Position numbers and translations under genes: made by a program
Notes under the pieces: generated by a model
The model's input: the letters and a program-made list of their open reading frames with translations, nothing else
Database searches by the model: none
What the model was told of the DNA's origin: nothing
Part shown: positions 8,778 through 17,125 of the stretch, piece by piece
Layout: each line of letters starts with the position of its first letter
Position numbering within the stretch: the first letter of the stretch is position 1
DNA from: Clostridia bacterium
Lineage (GTDB): Bacteria > Bacillota > Clostridia > Oscillospirales > Acutalibacteraceae
NCBI GenBank assembly: GCA_024404015.1
Contig: JAKSQQ010000004.1
Coordinates: 1-42,357 of the forward strand
Direction: 5' to 3'
Length of the DNA: 42,357 nucleotides

Positions 8778-9692
8778 ATGGCAAAAAAACTATTATCCCT
8801 GCTGCTTATATTTATCTTAATTTTTTCGCTTGCATCCTGCGGAAAAATAAGATGCAGGAAGCAGAATACAACAAAAAAAGAAACAACGACAGAGTCCACA
8901 ACCCGAATGGTAACGGAAACAGCCACAGAAGAGGAATCCGAAACCGCCGAAACCACCGAAACCACCAAAGCCACCGAAACCACCGAAGTAAAAACCACGG
9001 AGATAACCACCTCTCAGCGTGTGTCTCAGGTGATTACCACCGCAGTCCGTACCACCACAAGCGTTATGACTTCTGTTAAATATAACGGCAAGACCACCAC
9101 GGATACAAAGGTCACCCGTGCCGACCTGAAATACGGCGTTGACCGTATCAGAACCGTTACCACCACCTACGGCATCTCGGCTGACGGAAAGAAATTCGTA
9201 ATCAGCGAGGAAACCAGTGACAGATACGACCGCTCCACGTACAGTGCAAGCTATAGTGAGCTTCTTCCCGCCGCCCGTACCAACAGACAGAATTATGCAT
9301 CCTACATTAACGAAGTCCTCCGTCTTACGAATCAGATGAGAGCCGAGGGCGGGCTTGCTCCCCTTACTCTCAGCAATAAGCTTACGGAGCAGGCAAACGT
9401 TCGTGCAGAGGAGGTTGCCTGGGCAGGTGCCAAAGCCCACGGTCATATCAGACCCAATACAAGAAGCTATAAATCAATCTTTACCGAGAACGGCTACAAT
9501 TCAGGACTTATAGGTGAGAACGTCGGATGGTATTATTCCTCACCCTCTGCCGTATGTGCGGCATGGAAGGCGTCCGAAACCCATTATGCAAATATCATGA
9601 ATCCCGAATTCAAATCCATCGGTATAGGTGTTGCTCCCGAAGCGGATCCTTCGCTGGGTCTGTGCTGGGTACAGCATTTTTACAGTGCATAA
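8778..9692 (+). CDS. CAP/SCP-domain lipoprotein with Thr-rich linker
   Basis: 304 residues. The start at 8778 is chosen because GGAGGA lies 4 nt upstream and it yields a lipoprotein signal with lipobox LASC (C21). Residues ~30-110 are a Thr/Glu-rich low-complexity linker. The C-terminal ~125 residues (from ~175) form a CAP (SCP/PR-1) domain: a helix with LTNQMRAEGG, the motif HGHI, GENVGW, a helix with ETHYANIMNP, and terminal LCWVQHF. Bacterial CAP proteins are extracellular, and this one would be anchored to the outer face of the membrane through lipid, with the linker crossing the wall. The biochemical activity is unknown. Confidence 0.88.
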   Translation: MAKKLLSLLLIFILIFSLASCGKIRCRKQNTTKKETTTESTTRMVTETATEEESETAETTETTKATETTEVKTTEITTSQRVSQVITTAVRTTTSVMTSVKYNGKTTTDTKVTRADLKYGVDRIRTVTTTYGISADGKKFVISEETSDRYDRSTYSASYSELLPAARTNRQNYASYINEVLRLTNQMRAEGGLAPLTLSNKLTEQANVRAEEVAWAGAKAHGHIRPNTRSYKSIFTENGYNSGLIGENVGWYYSSPSAVCAAWKASETHYANIMNPEFKSIGIGVAPEADPSLGLCWVQHFYSA

Positions 9693-9702
9693 GAGGTAAC
9701 TT

Positions 9703-9885
9703 ATGGATATAAAAGTCGGTGACGAGCTTGTGATGCGCAAGCCGCATCCCTGCGGCTGCAATAAATTTCAGGTGTTGAGGATAGGTGCGGATTTTCGCAT
9801 CAAATGTTCTCAGTGCGGTCACGAAATAATGATTGAGCGTATTAAAGCCGAAAAGAATATCAGGAAGGTTCTGCGTGAAGAATAA
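9703..9885 (+). CDS. DUF951 zinc-ribbon-like protein
   Basis: 60 residues, a full-length DUF951 protein. Four cysteines in two pairs (C17/C19 and C35/C38, the second as CSQCGHEI) suggest one bound zinc. The motif MRKPHPCG is typical of the family. Its function is unknown, and it may bind nucleic acid. It ends in TAATG shared with the start of prfA, so the two are translationally coupled. An AGAGGTAA ribosome site precedes it, 11 nt after the lipoprotein gene. Confidence 0.88.
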   Translation: MDIKVGDELVMRKPHPCGCNKFQVLRIGADFRIKCSQCGHEIMIERIKAEKNIRKVLREE

Positions 9886-10961
9886 TGCTTGACAAGTTAA
9901 AAGAGGTTGAAAAACGCTTTGAGGAGCTGAATAATCGGCTCTGCGAAACGAATATTGCCTCCGATATTGAAGAATACAAAAAAATAATGCAGGACATCAA
10001 GGCAATGACTCCCGTTGTGGAAAAGTTCCGTGAGTACCGTAAATTTGAAGCGGATATGAATGAAGCAAAGGAGCTTCTTGACGGAGGAGGACTTGAGCCG
10101 GATTTCAAGGAAATGGTCAGGGATGAATTCGAAGAAGCCCGTGACAAGCTTGAGAAATGCGGTGAGGAACTCAAAGTGCTTTTGCTTCCCCGTGACCCCA
10201 ATGATGACAAAAATGTCATTGTGGAAATCAGAGGCGGAGCAGGCGGTGAAGAGGCGTCGCTTTTTGCAGGTGTGCTTTACAGAATGTATTCCATGTATGC
10301 AGAGGCAAGGGGCTGGAAATGCGAAACCGTCAATTCCAATCCCACGGAGCTGGGAGGATTCAAGGAAGTCAGCTTTATGATAGAGGGCGAGGGAGCTTAT
10401 TCCCGTCTGAAATTTGAGAGCGGAGTTCACAGAGTACAGAGAGTACCCGAAACGGAAAGTCAGGGCAGGATTCAGACCTCCACTGCCACGGTTGCGGTGC
10501 TTCCCGAAGCGGAGGACGTGGATGTTGAATTGAACCCCGCGGATTTGCAGATAGATACCTTCCGTTCCAGCGGTGCAGGCGGTCAGAAGGTAAACAAGAC
10601 CTCATCCGCTATCCGCATTACCCATCTTCCCACGGGAATGGTGGTTGAATGCCAGGACGAAAGAAGCCAGTACAAAAATAAGGACAAGGCCCTGAAGGTA
10701 CTGCGTTCAAGACTGCTGGATATTGAATGCGAGAAACAGCAGAGCAGTATTGCCGGCGAAAGAAAAGCGCAGGTGGGAACCGGTGACAGAAGTGAAAGAA
10801 TACGCACCTACAATTTTCCCCAAGGCAGAGTCAGCGACCACAGAATAAATCTTACCCTTTACAAAATCGAATCAATCGTCAACGGAGACCTTGACGAAAT
10901 CATAGATGCCCTTATAACTGCCGACACGGCGGAAAAATTAAAGGCAAGTACGGAGCAGTAA
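9885..10961 (+). CDS. prfA: Peptide chain release factor 1
   Basis: 358 residues, the normal RF1 length. The tripeptide region reads PET (188-190) in the RF1-specific context [14 protein letters not shown], and the catalytic GGQ is at 232-234. It recognises UAA and UAG and releases the nascent peptide. The ATG overlaps the DUF951 stop (TAATG). It is followed 1 nt later by the TsaC-CoaE gene, so prfA-sua5 adjacency is kept, but no prmC (the methyltransferase that modifies GGQ) is present beside it. Its presence means UAG should act as a stop codon in this organism, which bears on the TAG in the rlmB-like gene. Confidence 0.97.
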   Translation: MLDKLKEVEKRFEELNNRLCETNIASDIEEYKKIMQDIKAMTPVVEKFREYRKFEADMNEAKELLDGGGLEPDFKEMVRDEFEEARDKLEKCGEELKVLLLPRDPNDDKNVIVEIRGGAGGEEASLFAGVLYRMYSMYAEARGWKCETVNSNPTELGGFKEVSFMIEGEGAYSRLKFESGVHRVQRVPETESQGRIQTSTATVAVLPEAEDVDVELNPADLQIDTFRSSGAGGQKVNKTSSAIRITHLPTGMVVECQDERSQYKNKDKALKVLRSRLLDIECEKQQSSIAGERKAQVGTGDRSERIRTYNFPQGRVSDHRINLTLYKIESIVNGDLDEIIDALITADTAEKLKASTEQ

Positions 10962-10962
10962 A

Positions 10963-12561
10963 ATGGAAACGCTTCATCTCAGTGCAGAAAAACAAGAGGA
11001 TATAAAAAAGTCAGCCGAAATTCTGAATCGGGGAGGACTTGTTGCAATACCCACCGAAACGGTTTACGGACTTGCGGCAAATGCCCTTGATGCAGAGGCG
11101 GTAAAAAAGATTTTTATCGCAAAGGGCAGACCCCAGGATAATCCGTTGATAGTACATGTTTCCTCTATGGAGGAAATAGAGCCCCTTGTGGAAAAAATCG
11201 ACCCGAGGGCTTACGCTCTTGCAGAGAAATACTGGCCGGGTCCTCTTACCATCATAATGAAAAAATCCCCTCTTATTCCCGACGAGGTATGTGCGGGGCT
11301 TGATACGGTGGCAATCCGTATGCCCTCTCATCCTACCGCAAGGGCCATAATTCAGCAGAGCGGACTTCCTTTGGCGGCACCCAGTGCAAATGCTTCGGGT
11401 AAACCCAGTCCCACAAAAGCCGCTCACGTAATTGAAGACCTTGAGGGCAGGATAGATGCCGTAATCGACGGCGGTGAATGTGCCGTAGGTGTTGAGTCAA
11501 CGGTGGTCACCCTTGCCGCAAATCCCCCTGCATTACTCAGACCGGGCGGAATTACTCCCGATCAGCTTCGGGAGGTTCTTGGTGAGATAGAAATATCTCA
11601 CGCCGTTTTCGAAAAGCTTGCGGAGGGCGAAAAAGCCGCCTCTCCCGGTATGAAATATAAGCATTATGCCCCTGCCGCCCGTGTTTCAATCGTAAAAGGC
11701 AGTTTTGAGGCATACAAAAAGTTTATCGAAGCCCACAAGGAAGAAACCTGTGCGGTTTGCTTTGAGGGCGAAGGAAAGTATTTTGATAAATCCGTTGAAT
11801 ACGGTAAATCCGATGACAGTCTTACCCAGGCACAGCATATTTTTGACGCTTTGCGTGAGGTTGATGCAATGGGATGTCCCACAGCATTTGTCAGATGTCC
11901 TGCCACCGAGGGCGTAGGACTTGCGGTTTATAACCGTCTGTTGAGGTCAGCCGCTTTCAGAGTAATCAATCTTGATATTTCCGTTCCTGTTTACGGCATT
12001 ACCGGGCAAACCGGCGCAGGCAAAAGCACGGTGTGTGAAATGCTCAGGGAAAAGGGAATGTATATAATAGACACCGACCTGCTCGCCAGAAAAGCAGTTG
12101 AGGATAAAGAAGTGCTTGAGGGTCTTAAAAAAGCATTCGGCGAAGATATCGTTTCGGAGAACGGGCTTGACAGACGTCTGCTGGCGTCAAGGGCCTTTGA
12201 AACGGAAGAAAAAACCGCAATTCTCAACTCAATAACCCATCCGAAAATCACCGAGCTTACTCTGGAAGAAGTTCACAAAGCGGAAAGCGACGGCTTTAAG
12301 GCGGCGGTAATTGATGCGGCGGTGCTGTTTGAAAGCCCCCTTACAAGCGTGTGTGATAAGATAATCTGCATCGTTGCAGATAAGGAAACACGGCTTAACA
12401 GAATAATGGCGAGAGATAATATATCGGAAAAGGATGCCATCATCAGAATGAACGCACAAAGGGACGAAGAATATTATATTTCTCATTCCGATATTATCAT
12501 CAGAAACGAAACTGCGGAGGACACCCGCAGACAGATAAATGAATTTACGGAGGTAAACTGA
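10963..12561 (+). CDS. Fusion of threonylcarbamoyl-AMP synthase (TsaC/Sua5) and dephospho-CoA kinase (CoaE)
   Basis: 532 residues encoding two enzymes. Residues 1-~335 are a full Sua5-type protein: a YrdC domain (IPTETVYGLAAN, SANASGKPSP) plus the C-terminal Sua5 domain (SPGMKYKHYAPAA at ~227-239). It makes threonylcarbamoyl-AMP for tRNA t6A37. Residues ~343-532 are a complete CoaE: P-loop GQTGAGKST (348-356), IIDTDLLAR (D370/D372), and the THP and QRD segments. It performs the last step of CoA synthesis. There is no stop or frameshift at the junction, and both active sites look intact. It lies in a tight run after prfA (1-nt gap) and ends 1 nt before the M18 gene. I do not know this fusion as a standard architecture. 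Confidence 0.92.
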   Translation: METLHLSAEKQEDIKKSAEILNRGGLVAIPTETVYGLAANALDAEAVKKIFIAKGRPQDNPLIVHVSSMEEIEPLVEKIDPRAYALAEKYWPGPLTIIMKKSPLIPDEVCAGLDTVAIRMPSHPTARAIIQQSGLPLAAPSANASGKPSPTKAAHVIEDLEGRIDAVIDGGECAVGVESTVVTLAANPPALLRPGGITPDQLREVLGEIEISHAVFEKLAEGEKAASPGMKYKHYAPAARVSIVKGSFEAYKKFIEAHKEETCAVCFEGEGKYFDKSVEYGKSDDSLTQAQHIFDALREVDAMGCPTAFVRCPATEGVGLAVYNRLLRSAAFRVINLDISVPVYGITGQTGAGKSTVCEMLREKGMYIIDTDLLARKAVEDKEVLEGLKKAFGEDIVSENGLDRRLLASRAFETEEKTAILNSITHPKITELTLEEVHKAESDGFKAAVIDAAVLFESPLTSVCDKIICIVADKETRLNRIMARDNISEKDAIIRMNAQRDEEYYISHSDIIIRNETAEDTRRQINEFTEVN

Positions 12562-12562
12562 A

Positions 12563-13960
12563 ATGAGCAAAAAAACAGAAGCGGAGCTTCTTTCCGAAAA
12601 ATTGTTTTATACACCGCAACATGCAAATTATGTATGTGACGAAAAGGAAATAGCAAAGGCAGACAAATTCTGTGTTGATTATATGAATTACCTCAATACC
12701 TGCCGTACCGAAAGAGAAGCGGCGGCTTTCACAAGAGAGCTTGCAGAGAAAAACGGCTATACTGAGTTTGATTCATCAAAGAAATATAAAGCAGGGGACA
12801 AGGTATATTACAACGTTCACGAAAAGGCACTTATTCTCTGCACCTTCGGTAAGCAGAGCGCAGGAAAGGGTACGAAAATCCTTGCCGCTCATATTGATTC
12901 ACCCCGCCTCGACCTGAAGCCCAATCCTCTTTACGAGGACAGTGAGCTGGGATTTTTCAAAACCCATTATTACGGCGGCATCAAAAAATATCAGTGGCCC
13001 ACAATTCCTCTTGCACTTCACGGCGTTATTTACAGAGCAGACGGCTCCTGCGTAAACGTTCGCATTGGTGACGATGAGGGCGACCCCGTCTTCGTAGTTA
13101 CGGATCTGCTTCCCCATCTCGATAAGCACGACCGTAACATGAGCGAGGTAATCAAGGGCGAAGAGCTGAATATTCTCATAGGAAGCCGTCCCTTCGGAAA
13201 AGAAAAGGGCGACAAGCTTGTAAAGCTGAACATAATGAAGCTTCTCAATGAAAAGTACGGCATTACCGAGGCGGATTTCCTTTCCGCAGAGCTGGAAGCC
13301 GTACCCGCATTCAAGGCAGTTGATATCGGCTTTGACAGAAGCTTGATCGGCTCCTACGGTCATGACGACAGAGTATGCGCCTATCCTTCAATCATGGCGG
13401 CTCTGGCGGTAAAGAAGCCCGAATACACGACAATTACCGTTGTAACGGATAAGGAAGAAATCGGCTCCGACGGCAACACCGGTCTTAATTCCTCATATCT
13501 CAAGCAGTTTATCGGCGATATCGCTTCCCTTGAAGGACTTCACGGCAGAGACGTACTCAGAAAATCAGAGTGTCTTTCCGCTGACGTTAACGCGGGCTTT
13601 GACCCCACCTTCCCCTCGGTTCTCGACAAAATGAATGCGGCTTATCTCAACAGAGGTATTGTCCTCACAAAGTACACGGGTGCAAGAGGCAAGAGCGGTA
13701 CCAATGACGCAAATGCAGAGTTCGTTTCAAAGGTAAGAACAATCTTTGACAAGTCCGCTACTCTTTGGCAGACGGGCGAGCTTGGCAAGGTCGATGAGGG
13801 CGGCGGAGGAACAGTCGCAAAATACATCGCAAATCTGGGTGTCAACGTGGTTGACGTAGGTGTTCCCGTTCTTTCAATGCACGCACCCTTTGAGGTGGTT
13901 GCAAAGACAGACGTTTATATGGCCTATAAGGGCTTCAAAGCATTCCTTGAAAGTAAATAA
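12563..13960 (+). CDS. M18-family aminopeptidase (aspartyl aminopeptidase type)
   Basis: 465 residues, the family length. Metal and catalytic residues are visible: H110 and D112 (AAHIDSPR), D268/D269 (GHDDR), E298-E299 (DKEEIGS) and a C-terminal histidine in SMHAPFE. This is a cytoplasmic two-metal enzyme that releases N-terminal residues, usually acidic ones, from peptides. The start lies 1 nt after the previous stop, with GGAGG in the preceding codons. It is the last gene of the prfA run and is followed by about 240 nt of structured non-coding DNA. Confidence 0.92.
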   Translation: MSKKTEAELLSEKLFYTPQHANYVCDEKEIAKADKFCVDYMNYLNTCRTEREAAAFTRELAEKNGYTEFDSSKKYKAGDKVYYNVHEKALILCTFGKQSAGKGTKILAAHIDSPRLDLKPNPLYEDSELGFFKTHYYGGIKKYQWPTIPLALHGVIYRADGSCVNVRIGDDEGDPVFVVTDLLPHLDKHDRNMSEVIKGEELNILIGSRPFGKEKGDKLVKLNIMKLLNEKYGITEADFLSAELEAVPAFKAVDIGFDRSLIGSYGHDDRVCAYPSIMAALAVKKPEYTTITVVTDKEEIGSDGNTGLNSSYLKQFIGDIASLEGLHGRDVLRKSECLSADVNAGFDPTFPSVLDKMNAAYLNRGIVLTKYTGARGKSGTNDANAEFVSKVRTIFDKSATLWQTGELGKVDEGGGGTVAKYIANLGVNVVDVGVPVLSMHAPFEVVAKTDVYMAYKGFKAFLESK

Positions 13961-14057
13961 TTCGGCAGTACAATAAAAAAGAAGCGTTTACAAGCTGTTA
14001 ATAATTTATTAACAATCGGTTAATAAAAGCCCAACATTTATATTGTAAAATGCAGTC

Positions 14058-14084
14058 AAGATATAGAAATATATCTTCTTAATT
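14058..14084 (+). terminator. A/T hairpin with GAAA loop, possible weak terminator
   Basis: An 8-bp stem (AAGATATA 14058-14065 with TATATCTT 14070-14077) closes a GAAA tetraloop and is followed by CTTAATTTT. It could end transcripts of the M18 operon. The stem has only A/T and one G-C pair, so termination would be inefficient. Confidence 0.35.
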
Positions 14085-14113
14085 TTGACAACCTCTTTTT
14101 TCATTTTTATTTT
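14085..14113 (+). promoter_or_regulatory. Promoter upstream of the RlmI-like gene
   Basis: A perfect TTGACA (14085-14090), a 17-bp spacer and TATTTT (14108-14113). Transcription would start near 14120, immediately before the leader hairpin at 14128. Confidence 0.55.
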
Positions 14114-14127
14114 CTCTTTCCCCAACG

Positions 14128-14170
14128 CACTGCCGAATGCTGCACACATCCGGCAGTGTCCTTTTTATTT
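14128..14170 (+). terminator. Leader terminator hairpin before the RlmI-like gene
   Basis: An 8-bp stem (CACTGCCG 14128-14135 with CGGCAGTG 14151-14158) has three more inner pairs after a mismatch and is followed by TCCTTTTTATTT. It lies between the promoter at 14085 and the start codon at 14201, so it could act as an attenuator. A second copy of the 3' arm (ATTCGGCAGT) lies at 13960-13969 and is perfectly complementary to 14129-14138, allowing an alternative pairing. Confidence 0.6.
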
Positions 14171-14200
14171 ACGGGGCATGTATATCAGAGGGAGTTATAT

Positions 14201-15421
14201 ATGAAAAACAGAAATTATCCCATTGTTACGGTTACTCCGAAAGCGGAAAAGTCAATAAGATCAGGTCATCCCTGGGTTTACGATACGGAAATAATTTCCG
14301 TTTTCGGCGACCTTGTGAACGGCGGACTTACTGATGTTCTTTCCGCAAAGGGAGCTTATCTCGGAACGGGATTTCTCAGTCAGAGCAGTAAAATCAGGGT
14401 AAGGATTTTGTCCTCAAACGCTAACGAAACTTTTTCTTCCGCCTTTTGGGAGAGACGGCTTCGCTATACAATTGAATACAGACGCACCGTTATGGGTGAG
14501 GATTTTTCCTGCTGTCGTCTTGTGTTCGGTGAGGCAGACGGTATTCCCGGTCTTACGGTTGACAGATTTTCCGATATCCTCGTTACTCAGGTTTTGTCTT
14601 ACGGAACAGATAAAATCAAGGACGTGATTTATTCCTCGCTTATGAAAATCATGAGTGAATACGGTGAAGAAATTCACGGCATCTATGAAAGAAACGACGT
14701 GGCAATCCGTGAGCTTGAGGGTCTGGAGCAATACAAGGGCTGGTACGAGGGCATACCTCATACCGACCTTACAAAAACAGAAATAACGGAAAACGGTATC
14801 AGATATACCGTTGACTTTGAAAACGGTCAGAAGACGGGCTTCTTCCTTGACCAGAAATATAACCGCCTTGCGATTTCAAAAATTGCAAAAGGTAAAAAGG
14901 TCCTTGACTGCTTTACCCATACCGGATCCTTTGCGCTTAACGCGGCAATGGGCGGGGCTCAGCACGTGACCGCCGTGGATGTCAGCGAAACGGCAGTTGC
15001 CATGGCAAGGGAAAATGCGGAAAAAAACAATCTTGCGGACAGAATGGATTTTATCGCCGCAGACGTATTTAATCTGCTTCCGGAGCTTGAAAAGAAAGGC
15101 GGAAAGCCCTACGATTTCATTATCCTTGACCCTCCCGCTTTTACAAAAAGCAGAAAGACGATAAATTCCGCAGAGAGGGGATACAAGGAAATCAATTACA
15201 GAGCAATGAAGCTTCTTCCCAGAGGCGGTTATCTTGCCACCTGCTCCTGCTCTCATTTTATGAGAAGCGATTTGTTTGAAAAAATGCTTGTATCTGCGGC
15301 GGCGGATGCGGGAGTTCAGCTCAGACAGATAGAGGTGCGCAGGCAGTGCTGTGACCATCCCATTCTCTGGAACGTACCCGAAACGGATTATCTTAAATTT
15401 TACATTTTCCAGGTAGTTTGA
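14201..15421 (+). CDS. rlmI: RlmI-like SAM-dependent 23S rRNA cytosine methyltransferase
   Basis: 406 residues, as in the RlmI/YwbD family. A PUA RNA-binding domain occupies ~6-75, a central domain runs to ~190, and a Rossmann methyltransferase forms the C-terminal half: DCFTHTG (236-242, SAM-binding motif I), motif II VTAVDVS, LDPPAF (309-314) and a cysteine motif TCSCS (347-351). Known relatives methylate C5 of a 23S rRNA cytosine (C1962 in E. coli). The start at 14201 is preferred over an upstream in-frame TTG because GAGGGAG precedes it and the protein begins just before the PUA domain. It may be controlled by the leader hairpin. A PfkB gene follows after 27 nt. Confidence 0.88.
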   Translation: MKNRNYPIVTVTPKAEKSIRSGHPWVYDTEIISVFGDLVNGGLTDVLSAKGAYLGTGFLSQSSKIRVRILSSNANETFSSAFWERRLRYTIEYRRTVMGEDFSCCRLVFGEADGIPGLTVDRFSDILVTQVLSYGTDKIKDVIYSSLMKIMSEYGEEIHGIYERNDVAIRELEGLEQYKGWYEGIPHTDLTKTEITENGIRYTVDFENGQKTGFFLDQKYNRLAISKIAKGKKVLDCFTHTGSFALNAAMGGAQHVTAVDVSETAVAMARENAEKNNLADRMDFIAADVFNLLPELEKKGGKPYDFIILDPPAFTKSRKTINSAERGYKEINYRAMKLLPRGGYLATCSCSHFMRSDLFEKMLVSAAADAGVQLRQIEVRRQCCDHPILWNVPETDYLKFYIFQVV

Positions 15422-15448
15422 TTACAATTTGATTTGTGAGGTAATAAT

Positions 15449-16327
15449 ATGGCTAAATACACATCCATGATTATCGGTCACGCAACCCTTGACGAAAACA
15501 CCGACCATCTCGGCAATACCGTTCAGATAGTCGGCGGCGCGGTTATTTACTCTTCGGCTTCGGCTTACGCTCTGGGACACAGAGTGCTGGCAGTTACCAA
15601 GGTGGCGGAAAAGGACAGATACCGTCTTGAGCATTTTGTTATCCCTCAGGAGGACGTTATTGCTCTTCCCTCCGAAAAGAGTACGGATATGGTAAATATT
15701 TATCATACCGCCGATAAGGAGAGAAGGACCTGCTTTAACCGTTCAAAGGGCGACCCGTTCAAATCATCCGAAATTCCCGACGCGGATTGCGACATTATTC
15801 ACCTTGCAGGTCTTGTATACGGTGATTTTGATACGGAGCTTATCAAAACAATGGCAAAGAGAGCTCCCATTGCAGTTGACGTTCAGGCAATGCTCCGTCA
15901 CGTAAACCCCGACGGAACGATGCATTTTGAGGATTGGGCAGATAAGCTTGAATGCCTTCCCCACGTTACTTATCTTAAAACCGATGCGGCGGAAGCAGAA
16001 ATCCTCACGGGTTGTTCAGACCGTAAGGAAGCCGCAAAGCATCTGTATTCCTGGGGTGCCCGTGAAATAATGATTACCCATAACACCGAGGTGCTGATTT
16101 ATGACGGCAAGGATTTTTATACCTGCCCCATCAAATCAAGAAACCTCAGCGGCCGTACCGGCAGAGGAGACACAACCTTTGCCGCATATATAAACGAACG
16201 TCTTGAGCATTCCATAGAGGATTCACTGCTTATGGCAACCGCAACGGTTTCCCTTAAAATGGAAACACCCGGCCCTTTCAAGGGAACGAGAGAAGACGTA
16301 GAGAATTACATCAAAGAACTGTATTGA
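15449..16327 (+). CDS. PfkB-family carbohydrate/nucleoside kinase
   Basis: 292 residues, a one-domain ribokinase fold. The C-terminal PfkB signature is GRTGRGDT (235-242), where D241 is the catalytic base and Arg replaces the usual Ala of GAGD. The N-terminal GG motif is at residues 29-30 (VGGAVIYSS). The substrate cannot be assigned from sequence; sugar, sugar phosphate or nucleoside are all possible. It has a TGAGG ribosome site, lies 27 nt after the RlmI-like gene and 24 nt before the RlmB-like gene, and is probably co-transcribed with both. Confidence 0.85.
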   Translation: MAKYTSMIIGHATLDENTDHLGNTVQIVGGAVIYSSASAYALGHRVLAVTKVAEKDRYRLEHFVIPQEDVIALPSEKSTDMVNIYHTADKERRTCFNRSKGDPFKSSEIPDADCDIIHLAGLVYGDFDTELIKTMAKRAPIAVDVQAMLRHVNPDGTMHFEDWADKLECLPHVTYLKTDAAEAEILTGCSDRKEAAKHLYSWGAREIMITHNTEVLIYDGKDFYTCPIKSRNLSGRTGRGDTTFAAYINERLEHSIEDSLLMATATVSLKMETPGPFKGTREDVENYIKELY

Positions 16328-16351
16328 TTTATAGATTAAGGGGTGACAGAT

Positions 16352-17041
16352 TTGAATATGAATCCGTCAGAAAAGGACAGAGAAGAGGAGCAGGACCTGA
16401 TTATCGGCAGGAACGCAGTGCTTGAAGCCGTCAGAAGCGGCAGAGAGATAGACACCCTCTTTGTTGCAAAGGGTGACAGAAGCGGCTCTATCGGAATGAT
16501 AATAGGTAAGGCGGCAGAAAACGGTATTGTGGTCAAGGACGTTGACAGACGCAAGCTTGACGCAATGTGCGGCGGTGCAAACCACCAGGGAATAGCCGCA
16601 AGGGCGGCGGCTCACAAATACGCTGATATACAGGATATGTTGGCAGCGGCAGAGGAAAAGAACGAACAGCCGTTTCTGATTATCTGTGACGAAATTGAGG
16701 ATCCCCATAATCTGGGAGCTATAATCCGTTCCGCAGATGCCTGCGGTGCCCACGGCGTAATTATTCCCAAAAGAAGAGGCGTTTCTCTGACCTATGCCGT
16801 CAGCAAGGTTTCAGCGGGTGCGGTGGAATACGTACCCGTTGCAAGAGTATCAAATCTTGCTTCAACCATAGACGACCTCAAGAAAGAGGGCTTCTGGATT
16901 TACGGTGCGGATATGGACGGTACCCCCTGGGATAAGCAGGATTACAGCGGAAAGGTCGCTCTTGTAATCGGCTCCGAGGGCAGAGGCATAAGCCGTCTGG
17001 TCAAGGAAAAATGCGATTTTATCGTGTCACTCCCCATGTAG
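16352..17041 (+). CDS. SpoU/TrmH-family 23S rRNA 2'-O-methyltransferase (RlmB-like), cut short by an in-frame TAG
   Basis: 229 residues to a TAG at 17039-17041. An N-terminal substrate-binding domain (IIGRNAVLEAVRSG) precedes the SpoU knot domain with motif 1 (DPHNLGAIIRSADACG) and motif 2 (VIGSEGRGIS). The family normally continues past SLPM with motif 3 (N-A-S-x-A-A-G) and a final helix. Here those residues follow directly in the same frame after the TAG, ending at a TAA at 17111-17113. As written, the product lacks motif 3, which helps form the SAM site and dimer, so it would probably be inactive unless the TAG is read through. The start is TTG at 16352, 8 nt after AAGGGG; ATG 16358 is the alternative. 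Known family role: 2'-O-methylation of a 23S rRNA guanosine. Confidence 0.75.
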   Translation: MNMNPSEKDREEEQDLIIGRNAVLEAVRSGREIDTLFVAKGDRSGSIGMIIGKAAENGIVVKDVDRRKLDAMCGGANHQGIAARAAAHKYADIQDMLAAAEEKNEQPFLIICDEIEDPHNLGAIIRSADACGAHGVIIPKRRGVSLTYAVSKVSAGAVEYVPVARVSNLASTIDDLKKEGFWIYGADMDGTPWDKQDYSGKVALVIGSEGRGISRLVKEKCDFIVSLPM

Positions 17042-17113
17042 GGTGAGAGAAAGTGCCGTAACGCGTGCGGGGCGGCGGGAGTAGTGATGGAGGAAGTTAT
17101 CAAGCACAGATAA
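17042..17113 (+). other. In-frame continuation of the RlmB-like gene after TAG
   Basis: Twenty-three codons follow the TAG without a frameshift and end at TAA. They encode N-A-C-G-A-A-G-V-V-M and a closing helix ending KHR, in register with the normal C-terminus of TrmH/RlmB proteins (N-A-S-V-A-A-G). Several residues around motif 3 differ from the usual ones, many through codons that would need a change to G. The TAA is 12 nt from the next ATG, normal spacing for this operon, whereas the TAG leaves an 84-nt gap. Confidence 0.7.
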
Positions 17114-17125
17114 GGCGGTGATAGT

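Noticed and set aside
8817-9446. Gly-Phe-rich minus-strand ORF opposite the CAP lipoprotein
   Set aside because: It is the complement of the Thr-rich linker codons (ACC/GAA); the plus-strand gene has signal, lipobox and domain support.
13997-14013. Palindrome GTTAATAA-T-TTATTAAC resembling a Rex site
   Set aside because: The spacing between the TGTTAA and TTAACA half-sites is 7 nt rather than the usual 4, and the region is very A/T-rich, so the match is weak.
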